NCBI RefSeq assembly: GCF_030867145.1
Contig: NC_134414.1
Span: 62,965,397 to 63,029,396 of the forward strand
Length of the DNA: 64,000 nucleotides
DNA from: Opisthocomus hoazin
Taxonomy: Eukaryota; Chordata; Aves; Opisthocomiformes; Opisthocomidae
Direction: 5' to 3'
Positions 25,556 to 36,520 of the stretch are shown in pieces. Position 1 is the first letter of the stretch. Every line of letters begins with the position of its first letter. Below the pieces are notes generated by a model. It had not been told where the DNA came from, searched no databases, and saw only the letters and a program-made list of their open reading frames with translations. The position numbers and the translations under genes were made by a program.

Positions 25556-25970
25556 TACTCATAACCCTCCTCCGCATTTGCTTTTCCTAGGTTAATCAGA
25601 CAAATATTCCTAGTGTATTCTTGTAGCTAAGCTCTGTTCTTTTCCAGTAACCCTTCCGGGCGTATTTCTGTACCAGTTCGTCTTTCCTGGACATGGTTCA
25701 TCAGAGCTGGACTCAGTAATGTCTCACCAGTCACCCAGAAGCTTGACTGTGTGCACAGCAGAGTCACATTTGTTTTTTCACAACCGCGTTAAACTGGCAG
25801 CTCCCTTTCATCATTGACTAATAAACCCAGGTATTTTCCCATTAGTCTGCTGGAGGGTTTCCGGATTTATACAACAAATATTTATTAATCCATACGTGTG
25901 GTATCTTGCATTTTGTGCTATGACAAGTTCTTGTAGGCTCATTTCTATTGAAGGTCTCAAGTCACCAACA
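25556..25970 (-). mobile_element. Old L3-like CR1 LINE fragment
   Basis: Read on the + strand, the segment matches the reverse complement of an L3-like CR1. The order is CTGTACCAGTTCGTCTTTCC, then AGCTGGACTCAGTAATGTCT, then a TTTGTTTTTTCACAACCGCG stretch, then TATCTTGCATTTTGTGCTAT. These correspond to the familiar 'agaactggacacaatactcc', 'ttgctttttttgcaacagc' and 'ctttgcatttgtc' landmarks of this family. It is heavily decayed and lies about 1 kb upstream of the RAP2A CpG island. Confidence 0.7.
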
Positions 25971-26880
25971 GAAATTAAATTAATCACTGAAATGATTACT
26001 CATTTCTGACTAGACTGACCAGGCTTTGTAACATTTGAAAATGGATTCTGACAATCCTGTAAAAAAAATCTGTGCATCTCTTTGGTATTGAATGTACTTA
26101 CATCACACAGATGTGTGGGGCTTTGGTTTTGCTTTGGTGGTTTTTGACCACCTGGGCATTGCGAGAAGCCAGCCACTAATCTTCTTTCTTCTGGACAGAC
26201 CAAAGCCATGGGCTTCCTACTAAAATAAATTTGTTTTGAAGCTCTGTAGTTCAAAAAACCCAACAAACAACACACAGAGGAACTGCACGGGGCAAGATTG
26301 CCCCCGCACTGGATGGGGCAAGCATTTGACCAAAAGACTCAGAGAGAGGACAAACGGGTTCCAAAAGGCCAGAAACATATCTGCCACTCAAAAATTCCCA
26401 CTTAGGTTCGGAAACATGAAAACAAGTCAACAAGGAAGCAGAACTGCACTTGCCTGGAGAGCAGGCTGACACCTTAGGCCTTACCTACGACAAAGATGTG
26501 ACAATGCAGAGGGAAGAACAGCACCGTAAGAAATGAAGCCCCAGGAGCGAGCTCCTTTTCTGACGACTTTAGGAAAGTATCTGAACAGCAGACTAGTGGC
26601 TCTGTCTGAACCGTAAGCCTCTAATTGAAACAAAGACTTTTCTCCCTGTATCAAATAATTCCGACCAGTGATGTCAGAGAAAAAACACAAAGGGTTAATG
26701 AGCCTGTCTCCCTGCAGGACAAGGATGCAAATGCGAACATCTTTCCTGAGTGCCACTGGTTCCCTTGAGAAACTGTTTTATGTCTTCTCCTCAGTCATCT
26801 TCCTTTTCATTATTGTGTACATGGAACATTTTTCTCAGACTGCACCACCATCTTCCCGGCCCTTGGCCTCTATCAGGGTA
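25971..26880. other. Upstream flank of the RAP2A CpG island
   Basis: Unremarkable mixed DNA between the CR1 fragment and the start of the GC-rich promoter region. No gene or repeat is recognised. Confidence 0.5.
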
Positions 26881-27546
26881 AGGAGGCAGCAGCTCCTTAG
26901 TAACACACACGTAACGCTGCCTCTCGCAAGCGCACGCCTGCGTGACGATCACAGTGCGCTCCGAGGGATCGCTAGATTTTATGAATCCCGTGTACTTTTA
27001 TATACACAAGTGGGATTATTCACGGCGTGCCCTCGCGCAGACACCTTCTGCCTCCGGAGAGCTGCCCAGTTTACAACAGCAAGCACCTCTTACGCCGCAG
27101 CCCCCTCCCCCAGCACACCGGGAAGCGGAACCGAGGAGCCCGCACAGGGGTTTCCTCTGGGGCGGATGGGAAAGGCCTCTCCCCCTCGCACGCTCCCGCC
27201 CACCTACCAGAACGGTGGGGCCGCCGCCTCACCTAACAGCCCTGCACACCCCACACACAGACACATTCCCCCTCCACGGGCTGCAGGTCGCTCCCGGGAG
27301 GGGCTCCCGGGGGGGGCTCCCCGCCACCAAGCCCCGGCACCGCCGCCGCCGCGGGCCCTTGACAGGCACTTCCGGCCGCGGGGCCGCCGAGCGCCCGCCT
27401 AACCCCGCTCGCCGCTCGCCCGCGCTCCCATTGGCTCATCCCGCCCGGCGCGTGACCGCTGCGCGGCCGCTGGTTGGCCCTCCGGGGAAGCGCGTGCGGC
27501 GGAGCCGTCCCGAGGAGCGGCGCTGGGGGGGCGGGGGCGGGCCGCT

Positions 27547-27560
27547 GTCTCCACGGCGAC
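27547..27560 (+). promoter_or_regulatory. X-box-like (RFX) motif, copy 1
   Basis: GTCTCCACGGCGAC resembles the RFX X-box palindrome GTTGCCATGGCAAC with several mismatches. A closer match lies at 27789-27802. Confidence 0.3.
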
Positions 27561-27632
27561 AGCGCCGGGCGAGGGACGGGAGGGGGGCGGGCAGCCGCGC
27601 CGCGAGCCGCCGAGCCGCCGCTTGCCGTCGGC

Positions 27633-27706
27633 GTCACGTGCGGCTGCCGCGCCCGCCGGTTGGCCGGCGCCCTCCGGCGAGGGGGCGCGGGGCGGTGCCA
27701 CGTGAC
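27633..27706. promoter_or_regulatory. Inverted pair of GTCACGTG / CACGTGAC sites
   Basis: GTCACGTG at 27633-27640 and its reverse complement CACGTGAC at 27699-27706 lie 58 bases apart in the RAP2A promoter. The CACGTG core is bound by USF, MITF/TFE and MYC-type bHLH factors, and the flanking GTCA resembles the TFEB/CLEAR and half-CRE pattern. Binding is inferred from motif only. Confidence 0.5.
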
Positions 27707-27788
27707 GGGGCGTCGCCCCCCCCCCCCCCCCTCCGCTCTTTCTCCCCCCCCGCCCTCGGCGCCCCCTCCGCGCGCCGGCCGGTTGGCT

Positions 27789-27802
27789 GTTGCCGTGGCG
27801 AC
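27789..27802 (+). promoter_or_regulatory. X-box-like (RFX) motif, copy 2
   Basis: GTTGCCGTGGCGAC differs from the X-box consensus GTTGCCATGGCAAC at two positions, about 270 bases upstream of the RAP2A start codon. Whether RFX factors use it is unknown. Confidence 0.4.
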
Positions 27803-27986
27803 AGGGGAAGGAGGGGGCGGGGCCGGCGCCCCACCTCAGCCGCGCCGCAGCCCGTGAGCGCGGCCCCGCCGCCGGCAGCGCCGCCCAGGAGCCGCCGCCG
27901 GGGGCCGGGAGCATCCGCCGGGCGGGCGGGAGCCGAGCGGGGGCGGCGGCCGGGCCGGGCCAGGCCGGGGCGGGTCGGGGCGGCCC

Positions 27987-28001
27987 ATGGCGGGGGGGTG
28001 A
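27987..28001 (+). other. Upstream ORF in the RAP2A leader (4 codons)
   Basis: ATG at 27987-27989, in a CCCATGG context, is followed by Ala-Gly-Gly and a TGA at 27999-28001. It is out of frame with the main RAP2A start 67 bases further on. If the transcript starts upstream of it, this short frame could lower or tune initiation at 28069. Confidence 0.45.
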
Positions 28002-28041
28002 GGAGGGGCCGTCGGCAGGTGCGGGTCGGGCGGTCCGCGCT

Positions 28042-28062
28042 GGCGGCGGCGGCGGCGGCGGC
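28042..28062 (+). repeat. (GGC)7 trinucleotide repeat in the RAP2A 5' leader
   Basis: Seven perfect GGC units end six bases before the RAP2A ATG. The frame upstream of the ATG stays open here, so a non-AUG start would add a run of Gly, but no ATG in that frame supports this. Confidence 0.9.
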
Positions 28063-28068
28063 GGGAGG

Positions 28069-28382
28069 ATGCGGGAGTACAAGGTGGTGGTGCTGGGCTC
28101 GGGCGGGGTGGGGAAGTCGGCTCTCACGGTGCAGTTCGTGACCGGCACCTTCATCGAGAAGTACGACCCCACCATCGAGGACTTCTACCGCAAGGAGATC
28201 GAGGTGGACGCCTCCCCCTCCGTCCTGGAGATCCTGGACACGGCGGGCACCGAGCAGTTCGCCTCCATGCGGGACCTCTACATCAAGAACGGCCAGGGCT
28301 TCATCCTCGTCTACAGCCTGGTCAACCAGCAGAGCTTCCAGGACATCCGACCCATGCGCGACCAGATCATCCGCGTCAAGAG
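28069..28382 (+). CDS. RAP2A: RAP2A coding exon 1 (residues 1-105, split codon)
   Basis: RAP2A is a Ras-family small GTPase. It switches between GDP and GTP forms on recycling-endosome and plasma membranes and signals through partners such as TNIK, MINK and MAP4K4 to the actin cytoskeleton. The ATG has A at -3, and the protein begins [20 protein letters not shown], the standard family start. Motifs: P-loop GSGGVGKS (residues 10-17), switch [12 protein letters not shown] (32-42) with Thr35 and the Rap2-type Phe39, and DTAGTEQ (57-63) carrying the Rap-typical Thr61 in place of Ras Gln61. The exon ends AG|GTGACT, splitting the codon for Arg105. Compared with human (from memory), residue 48 is Ala not Ser and residue 94 is Arg not Lys. 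All but two of the 104 complete codons end in G or C. Confidence 0.98.
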
Positions 28383-28630
28383 GTGACTTGCCCGGCGGCC
28401 CGCTCCTCCGCCGGCTCCGCGCCCGACGCCCACCTGCGGCCCGGCCCGCCGGGGCCTGCGGGCTGCCCGTTCCCCGGCCCCCACCCCGCGTCCGCTCCTC
28501 CCCTGCTCTCCGGCCCGGGGGCTGCCCGCGCCCCGCTCGGCCGCCTCCCTGCCTCCCCGGGCCGCCGGTGCCTCGCCCGCAGCCCCCCCTCCGCCCCGGG
28601 CTCCCTGCGGGCGGGTGGCGGAGCGGGCTC

Positions 28631-28693
28631 GGGGGGGGGGGGGGGGGGGTGTGTGTCTCCGGCGGGTCCCGCCGCTCGCCCCCCCCCCCCCCC
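28631..28693. repeat. G19 run followed by C15 run (possible hairpin)
   Basis: Nineteen G at 28631-28649 are followed, 29 bases later, by 15 C at 28679-28693, starting about 250 bases into the RAP2A intron. The two runs are complementary, so the transcript could fold into a GC stem, and the G run alone could form a quadruplex. Both lengths are prone to sequencing error. Confidence 0.8.
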
Positions 28694-31600
28694 GCCCCGT
28701 TCGCCTTTAGGACGCGGCGAGCCCGGCCTGAAGCCCGGCAGAGGGGCCGCCGCGGGCAAGCGGTGCCCCGAACGCCGTGCCGGGTCAGCCCTGGGCTGCG
28801 CCCCGCCGGCGCTGGTTTGCGAGGGGAGCGCCGGGGTGTTTTCGTGCAGCGCGCTGCCTGCGAAGGCAGGCAGAGATCTGCCTGTTCGGATACCTGCAGA
28901 GGTGTTGCCGTCAACTTCCCGCTCCGCTTGGAAGCGCGGAACGCAAAGCCCCTTGTTGGTAAAGAGATGACGGCTCGCCAGCGTTAGGCCTGACGTATGG
29001 CGGCGTTTCGCTCAAATTTCCCACGGTCGCGTTGCCAGCCGCTCTGTTCCGAGTGAGCCCACAGTGGTGAAACGCTGGTGCGTACTGCCAGTTTGTCTTT
29101 ATACCCACCACGCTCTTTAGATACCTGTCAATCAGTCAGGCGTCAGAAATGCAGCCGGTCGCACTGAAGTGAGGGCAGATGCACCATTTGAAATCGTAGC
29201 AACTGTTTGAACCATAGCGTGGATGGGAAAATGCCGCTGGCCAGACGATCGCAGACTGAGGTCTGTCACTGCCCGTGCAGAGGGGTGGTAGTTGTGTTGC
29301 AGAGCTGGCTGTAGCTTTGGCTTGGACATCTGAAAGGGAAACCCTTGTAAATAACTTGGCTGGACCACAGCTGCTGGGTTTGCATCTCTGAACACCGAGT
29401 GGAGCATAAAAGGTGATAGTGGCTAATCGTACGGTCGGGTATGATCTGTTCACAGAAACTGCCTTTCCAGACCAAGGCCTGGGGAAGATGTGTTTTGAAA
29501 TTGGGGAGGAGGGTGAGCAGGGGAAAGGGGAGGGAGGAGACAAAGCGCTGATATTCTTGGAGACTTGCAACTTTCTCGTAGTAGGTGTTTCTTAATGTGC
29601 GTCCTGACTCTTTCACTGGGGATTTCTAAAGACCAAAGTGATGAAGTTCTTTTGAATTTATTATGGAAAATGCATTTTCCATATCCTTCAATTCTCATCG
29701 TTCCCGCATACCTTATAAAAGAACATGTTTTCTTTAAGTAGTTAGGGTAGACTTTATTCATTAATGAATGCTTTTCGTTTTCCTGTGTTTAATAAGCGAT
29801 ATAAATTCAGTTAGTCTCTGAATGCCTAGCTGTGGCTTTTGCAGCTTGCATTGTGCCGTGCGATGGAGTGTCCACATTCAGCTGACAAGCTGTAGGTAGG
29901 TGAAGCAGAATAGGAAGCAACTCGTACTTCCATAGTTACGTTGACTCAGCACTGCTCAGAGTGCGTCTAAACGCTGCTCTTATTTTTCTTCTGCCATCTC
30001 TTTTACTGCAAGACTTCAACTTTTGGCTTTTGGTTAGGTACTTTGCAAAAGACATACAAGCGAAGTTTTAATCCTAAATTTCACTTATGCCAAGTAATCT
30101 AAAAGCAGCTGAAATCCTGAAAATTTTAACTGAGTTGTATTTGAAAGGGGTGTGTTGTTGACTTGCAATATTAAAAAGATGTAGTTTCAGCAAGCATACC
30201 AGATCTCACCTTGTCAACTTACCTCCTCTTATATTTGTGGGTTTTGTTGTTGTTTTTCTGTTTTGGAACTTAAGTTCGCAGGCAGTGTAAGACCTAATGT
30301 GCTGTTGACTTAAGCTTGCATCCATTTTACCAGTTAAACTGGAAGAATCATGTTTACCGGTATAATATGTATTTGTACAAGGACTTCTAAATTGTAATTT
30401 ACGGTTGCATAAATGCATTTAATCCATGTTGAGAGACAAATAATCATAGTCTTGTTTACTTGGGGATTTTGGATGAGATGGACCTGAAAATGACAACTAT
30501 ATACTTACACTGATACAAAACCATGATCTAAAAATCTCTGAACTTTCATTGTACCTGAAAACCAATTGACCAGGTCTCTAAATGGTAGGTATCTCTGCAT
30601 TTTACAGGTTGTCCTTGCTATCTTTTTTTTCATTTATTTAATAATCCCTGTGTTATTACGTAATTAGAGAGTAATTCTAATTACTCATCCAAAAAGTAGA
30701 AAAGCCAGGTGAAATTCCCTCTTCAGGTTGAGATGCACGCTTGAGTCTTCTGCTTCCCTGGTCTAACCACCACATACCAGGCCAAACTAAGCTGGGGGAG
30801 TCCTTCACGCCACCTAAAGAAGTTGAGTTACTTCATAGGAACGAATGACACGTTCGTGAATGAGAGAGAGGAAACAAGTGGACCTTTACTTAACGCTGAA
30901 GCTAGTGGTTAGAAGAGGTTGAGCTCACTCTTGCCAGTACAGTTTCTTTTCTCATTAAGTGGCTGTTTAATATTAAACAGTGCATAAATAGACTTAGAAA
31001 CAAGACTGAAATCCAGGTCTCCCAGTTTTCAGAGAAGTCTCCTGATGGCAATACTACAAAGTCGAGCTTCCTCTTGTGCTGTGTAGTGTGGGTGCCTTGC
31101 AATCCCTTTCAGGCATGGCGCACAGCTTTAACGAGAGTGGAGGGTGCCTCCGCAGCTTTTAACCAGGCAATTAAAGTTCTTTCCGGGGAAATGGTTTAAA
31201 TTTAAACCACATTCTTCTTTGCAAAGTAAATAAAACATTTTTGTCTAGATCTGTCTAAGGAGGAGTCAGGGTGCTTTACTGTCGGTTCTGAGTGGGCGGG
31301 TGCACCCCTAGCAGTTGTGCCCAGGCACAGGGTGGGGAAAAGGAGCAGGTTTCAGAAGCCTCGCTGTACTCTGGGCCAGCGTCTCCTGCTGGGCAGCATG
31401 CGTTGGACAAAGGATCTTGGTGATACGAAATCACAGCTGCCGTTCTTCCTCCAGATGCTGCGTCTTACGATAGTTTCTACCCAAGGAGCGACTTGGCTGT
31501 AGCTTGTGTTGTACGAAGCAATCGCTTCTGCGATCGGCTCTTCTTGCAGTGCCTGCAAGTAGCCCTGCTTATCTGGAACGTGTGCTTTAGTATCAGTACG

Positions 31601-34150
31601 TGGGGGGCAGGAGACCAATGAAAGGGGATGTGACCTCGGTGAGCGAAGCTGTGGATGCCTTGTTTTGCTGGATAAAGAGTGTAATCAGAAGGCAGGAGGG
31701 AGAGGGATTGTTTCCTAACGTAGGGTGGTGGGTTCTGCAGAATGAGGCCGAAGGTTAGGGTTGGTCTCTGGGTTTAGGAACTCAAGAGTGCCTCCATGCT
31801 TGTTTGAAGCTGTTATCACTGATGATGATGGCAAAGTCAACAGTTTGGGAGCTCCTAGTCACTGCACAATTGACTGCTTATCTGAAATGCATTGTTCCAA
31901 CCTCATGATCTTAGCGTTTTAGGCACCTAATACTGGTTTCTGGATTCCACTTATGCCTAGTCTGTCCATTAAGCCTAGTTTCTTCTGGTTCTTGCAAGTG
32001 GTGAGGGTTTGTCCTGTTAGGAGGATGGAGTGTACATAAGCATAATATTTCTTACGTGGTAGATTTGAAGGATACTCCTTACTTTCTGTATACAAGAAAG
32101 ATAAAGGGATTCAAGTGCTGCTTCACTGCCTCCTGGTAAGATATTACACAAAAGATGTTATTCGTGCGTTTGTAGGTGCTGCAACTCTGGGACCTTCTTT
32201 CCCTCCAAAATGGATTTGCAAGCTTGGCAGCAAAGAACAGTCTGTTGTTTATGCTGCAGACAGAACTCACTCTAGTTTCAGAATGAACTGGTTTTTTGAA
32301 AAACCTTTTATTTCTGAGAGCAAAGCAAAGCTGGATGAGTGGGCCCATGCCAGCAGAGGTCTGCAGTGAAGTAAGAACAGAAGCTGTCAAATGAAACAGA
32401 TTGGAAGTGGTACACTCCAGTTAGAGATCAAAGTTGTAGGAATAGGCAGTGAGTATGAAGATTGAGAAATGTAATTTGTTTTGTGGAAAAATGAGTTGGG
32501 TAATGTCTAACACTGTTGTGTTTGTCTTTTGAGTGATTAGAAAGCTTTCTGAAGAGAATCTGCTGATATTTACAGTATACTGAATTTTAATTTTGCATAT
32601 GACTTTCTCAGTATTTTTCTCCCATGAAGGTACGTTTAAACCTCATTGGGTATGTATTCTAGGTGCTTATGTAGTCTTCAGTAATTTCTCAATCTGTCCT
32701 ACAGGCTTTGATATATGAATTTTTAGTAGAACCCCGTGAAATAGAAAAGTATTATTTTTATTCAAGCAGAAAACTAAAGCACAAAAATGAAACAGAACTC
32801 AGATAACTCAGAGTTCTTCACTCGCAATAGTTTCTCCAGGTGTCTGACCAGTGCTTTAAAGACAGGACTGTTGTGTTCATGTTTTGGAGAATCTAACAGA
32901 TTCTACTTAACGCATTTCTCAAAAATACTATTTTATTTCAAGTAATGAAAAAAAAATAAAGCCCTTCATTAATCTATTGCTTTTTCTCTAGGAAGCAAAG
33001 ACCAGGAAATTTACTAATTGTCTGAAAATAGAGACTAAATAATATAGCTATATTGCTATGAAATGTCACAGAAATGTGTCTCTGAGTTGAGAATGTTCTT
33101 TGTGGTGGTGTTTATCACGTGAATGAAAGTCTGCCTCCCAGTCCAGGGATTCTGTGTGGTATTTTAAACCATAGAAGAGAGGTAATTATTGAAATTTATT
33201 AATTGTGAAAAGCGGCATCTTGAGTCAATGTTAATTGATGTATTTAGTGACTTAATGGTGATGAAGTTTGAAAAATTATACTTGAAATCACAAATTGCTC
33301 AAACGTTTAGTTTGAAAATGTTGATTTAGAAGTACCATGAAAACTTAAGTATGGTTTTTATTCAAATATTGTTTAGCACATTGGGGTCCAGATCCTCATT
33401 AAAACTAGATAATATGATCATACAAATGACTTTCAGTACATATAGAGTTTTGAGGAGATTAAATAGTTTAGTTAGTTCTTTGGCTCTTCACTGTAATAAG
33501 TGGTCTTTAAGCAAAGTTGAGTTTACCAGTTTTCTGAAATACGTAGAATTTATCATCTTTTTATTTTAAGAAAACATTGTTCTAATTTTGAGAACCATTT
33601 AGAGAATTCTTTGTAAACACTGCTGTGACACATTCAACAACAAACACAGCTCCAGCCTTCCAGGAAGAAATACCTAAGCGTTCAGTAGAAGTGAAACTTG
33701 AGAAAATACTATTCCTTCTGAGGTACGGTATGTAAAAGACAAATGTCTGGGGACTTTCATAGGTGCTAGCTGTGTAGAGATGGCAGAAATAAGAACAGAC
33801 TGAAATCCTGCAGAGTTTTGTGTTTTGTTTTTTTAGCAGGACTTCTTTTTCTTGCAATAATATCTATATAGTGGATTGATTAGTGTACTCACCTTTAAGT
33901 GAAAAAGGCAGGGCAGGTAATAAGCATGGCCCCATTCTCTATAGGATGCCTGGCCAAGCCACTCTTGTGCATCCATCAGTTGAAATATAGCACTTTATTG
34001 CAAGAACAGATTAATGGGTTCTTAAATCCTATCAAACACTTGTACATATTTCTGAGAAAATGTAGGAACCTGGATGGAATTCTGACACGGTGCAGACGTC
34101 GGCCATTGTGTTAAAATATTTAAACACAATAGAAGAGCTATACTGGCCTC

Positions 34151-34175
34151 TCTCTCTTTTTTTTTTTTTTTTTTT
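34151..34175. repeat. T-rich homopolymer tract
   Basis: A CT-rich lead-in is followed by a run of about 19 T. It is low-complexity sequence with no further structure. Confidence 0.7.
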
Positions 34176-35546
34176 AATGGACACCTATGGATAGCTGTTT
34201 CTCAGATGAGAACCGTATCAAGTTAGAAGAAGAAAATGCAAAAATATTAAGCATCTGTAGAGATATAAAGAAGTGGTAAACACAAGTAGTCGTAGCAGAT
34301 TGACCCTGTATATAATATCAGAGCCTTCAGCTGTATGGCCATCTCCTGTGTCCTATTGGGGAACTGATATGTAGACTGTCCCCTAGAAAGTGTAGTAGAA
34401 AGAGTACAAGTTTGCAGGATACAGGACATGCTGTAACATTTATTTAGTTTTAAACTCAGATTTTTAGTTTCTCTTTGTGCTCTTGTGCTTTTAAAATAAA
34501 TTTACAATGCTTCTTTCTGGCTCTAGGGTTTAGTGTGGTTTTTTTAGTGAATCTACCTTTGTTTTAATTTGAAATTAATGAACTAATTCTGTCAGACAAA
34601 ATTATAGGTTTCTTGATTTAACTAGGGAAGTCATATGGAGACAATCTAAAAAATGTCTCTGACAATGTGCAATTTTAAGCTATAGAAGATTATTTTAAAG
34701 TTTCTTGTCTTGGTCTTAAACTCAGATATTGCAAGGTGCTCATGCATCTTCAGAACGTGTTACCTTTAATGTTTTCCTTTAGAAGCTTTTGAATTAAATT
34801 CCATACTTGCAGAGTTCTCCTGACTCTCTTTCTTTTCCCTTACTCTCACTTTCTTGATATATTCATGTTACTTTATGGGGAAACCGTGAAAATCAGACAA
34901 CGTTTATAACCAGAGTTTTCTGATGGGTTTTTTTGGCTGCTCTCCCCCCAGCTAATTGTATAGGTATTCCTTTCCAAGATTAATTTCTTTTTCTTTGTAA
35001 GGTAAAGTGACATGCTAGTTTCCGTATGTGGGCACTGAAAATAAATCTTTTTATCCCCTCCTGCTTTTTAGGTGTTCTTTGGACTTGTATTGAAAAAGCC
35101 AGGTAGGCAAGCTCCTTTTGTATGCATGTTTAGTTTAGAATGTGCTAGTTTAGAGTATAGCATATCTTTTTTTATGATGCCTGTATCACTTAGCATAATC
35201 TTCTCTTTTCAGGTCTTAATTGCTGCTGTAGCTCATGTCGTTGTAGAGGTGTGTGAATGAATATAGATAGCTACAATTGTCAAATAGAATAGTCGGTGGC
35301 AAGACTTCTTAAATTTGCTTTCAGTTGTGCAGTGTTGCTTGATTGTGTCTGTGTTGTAAAAATGCTATTTAGTGTGTTAAAGACCAAATATAACAGCGAC
35401 TTTAACGGTTTTCATAGTTTAGTACAATAATATAGCATTAATGCTTGGGGTTGAATGTTTTCTATGTTGCTATTCATTAAACTGTTTTGACACAGATTTT
35501 TGCAATGAATATTTGGAAAATTTTATAAAAAAATCATTGCTCATTA

Positions 35547-35581
35547 GAATTTCTGTTTTGCCTTTGAATTTCTGTTTTGCC
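35547..35581. repeat. Short tandem duplication, period 19
   Basis: GAATTTCTGTTTTGCC occurs exactly at 35547-35562 and again at 35566-35581. This is a local duplication in AT-rich intron. Confidence 0.8.
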
Positions 35582-36458
35582 TAGAGGACAATAATTCTTT
35601 AAATACTGTTTTTTATAGCTAACACAGTTGGCAGTAACTTGCATCTTTTCTTTCAAAATAACCATGATTCTCTACTCTTCAGCTGGATAGTATGTGGATA
35701 GAAACAAATTTTGTTGTTTGGCCATGCACAAAACATTCTGGGTAATGGTATGTTTAGTTAAAACTCTTATGTTAACAGGCATACTTTTTGGACTGAAATT
35801 TCAAAAACAGACATGCTTTGGCGATTGAAAGTGGTGGGTTTTGGTTTTTTTTAGATGAATAAAATTTGAAATGTCTGAGTGGGTTGCTCTCCCAAAAATT
35901 ATTAAATCCATTCCTTTTCTAGATTTCCCCTTAATAATTCGGTGTCAGATTTTTATTTTTTGCACCTAAGAACAAACCTGGGGTTACTGGTTATTTCATT
36001 TTTGAAAGTTTGCAAGTGTTGCTCAAACATATGTTTTTTGTGATAACATTTTGAGAGAGAAAAGAGAAGCAATTGGGACTGCAGTGCTAAGTTATCCTGG
36101 CACGTAGTGACTTGTACAAGGATTTATGTGAACTATGGCTATCTTCTTCTTCATATTCTCTTATTTATTAGCTTCCTGCTGGTCCATCAGGGGTTTTTTT
36201 TGGTTTTTTGGGTGTGTGCGTTTTTTTGTGGGTTTTTTTTCTTCTTTTTTCCCCCAGAGGTTTCCGATACAGGACTAGTTTTTGCTGCACTAAGGCAAAC
36301 AGTATAGTCTAGGTACAGTTTACAGTGATGAGTGCAACTCAGACACCGTCTTTATCAATGGGTTGCATTTTACCAGCTGTGTTGTCTTAATTCCTAGTCT
36401 AGACAAGAGAATTAAAGGTGTGATATGAGCATGTTATCCTTTCTCAACATTAATGTCA

Positions 36459-36520
36459 TGGGGTTAGCTCAATTAGTTGGTGCTGTACTCCTTAAAAACG
36501 CAATGGTTGGAGTATTTTAG
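36459..36520 (+). mobile_element. Possible tRNA-derived SINE relic
   Basis: GGGGTTAGCTCAATTAGTTG resembles the D-arm and box A of tRNA-Ile (GGTTAGCTCAGTTGGTTAGA). AAAACGCAATGGTTGGAGTA further on resembles the variable-arm and box B end of the same tRNA. It cannot fold as a functional tRNA. Bird SINEs with a tRNA-Ile head are known, so a decayed SINE head is the likeliest reading, at low certainty. Confidence 0.35.

Larger units (their letters stand above)
26881..28950 (+). promoter_or_regulatory. RAP2A: RAP2A CpG-island promoter region
   Basis: About 2 kb of G+C-rich, CpG-dense sequence surrounds the first RAP2A exon, with the densest part at about 27050-28830. Visible elements upstream of the ATG are a CCAAT-type box in reverse (ATTGG at 27430-27434), several GC boxes (around 27526-27540 and 27811-27826), two E-box/CRE-like octamers (27633-27640 and 27699-27706) and two X-box-like motifs (27547-27560 and 27789-27802). 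No convincing TATA box sits near the leader, as is usual for a housekeeping-type island promoter. The transcription start cannot be fixed from sequence but probably lies within a few hundred bases upstream of 28069. Confidence 0.85.

Noticed and set aside
26988-27004. TATA-like TTTTATATACA
   Set aside because: It lies about 1.07 kb before the ATG, outside the densest part of the island, with no initiator evidence; CpG-island promoters usually lack TATA.
27790-28068. In-frame N-terminal extension of RAP2A
   Set aside because: The frame is open, but its upstream start is TTG, no ATG lies in that frame, and MREYKVVV at 28069 is the family start with A at -3.
26942-28141. 399-codon + strand frame overlapping the RAP2A start
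   Set aside because: It is out of frame with RAP2A and made of Arg/Gly/Pro-rich low-complexity sequence expected in a CpG island.
27634-28914. 426-codon open frame on the - strand across the CpG island and RAP2A exon 1
   Set aside because: It is the antisense shadow of a stop-poor, G+C-rich region; the translation is low-complexity Pro/Arg/Ala and breaks no differently from other frames there.
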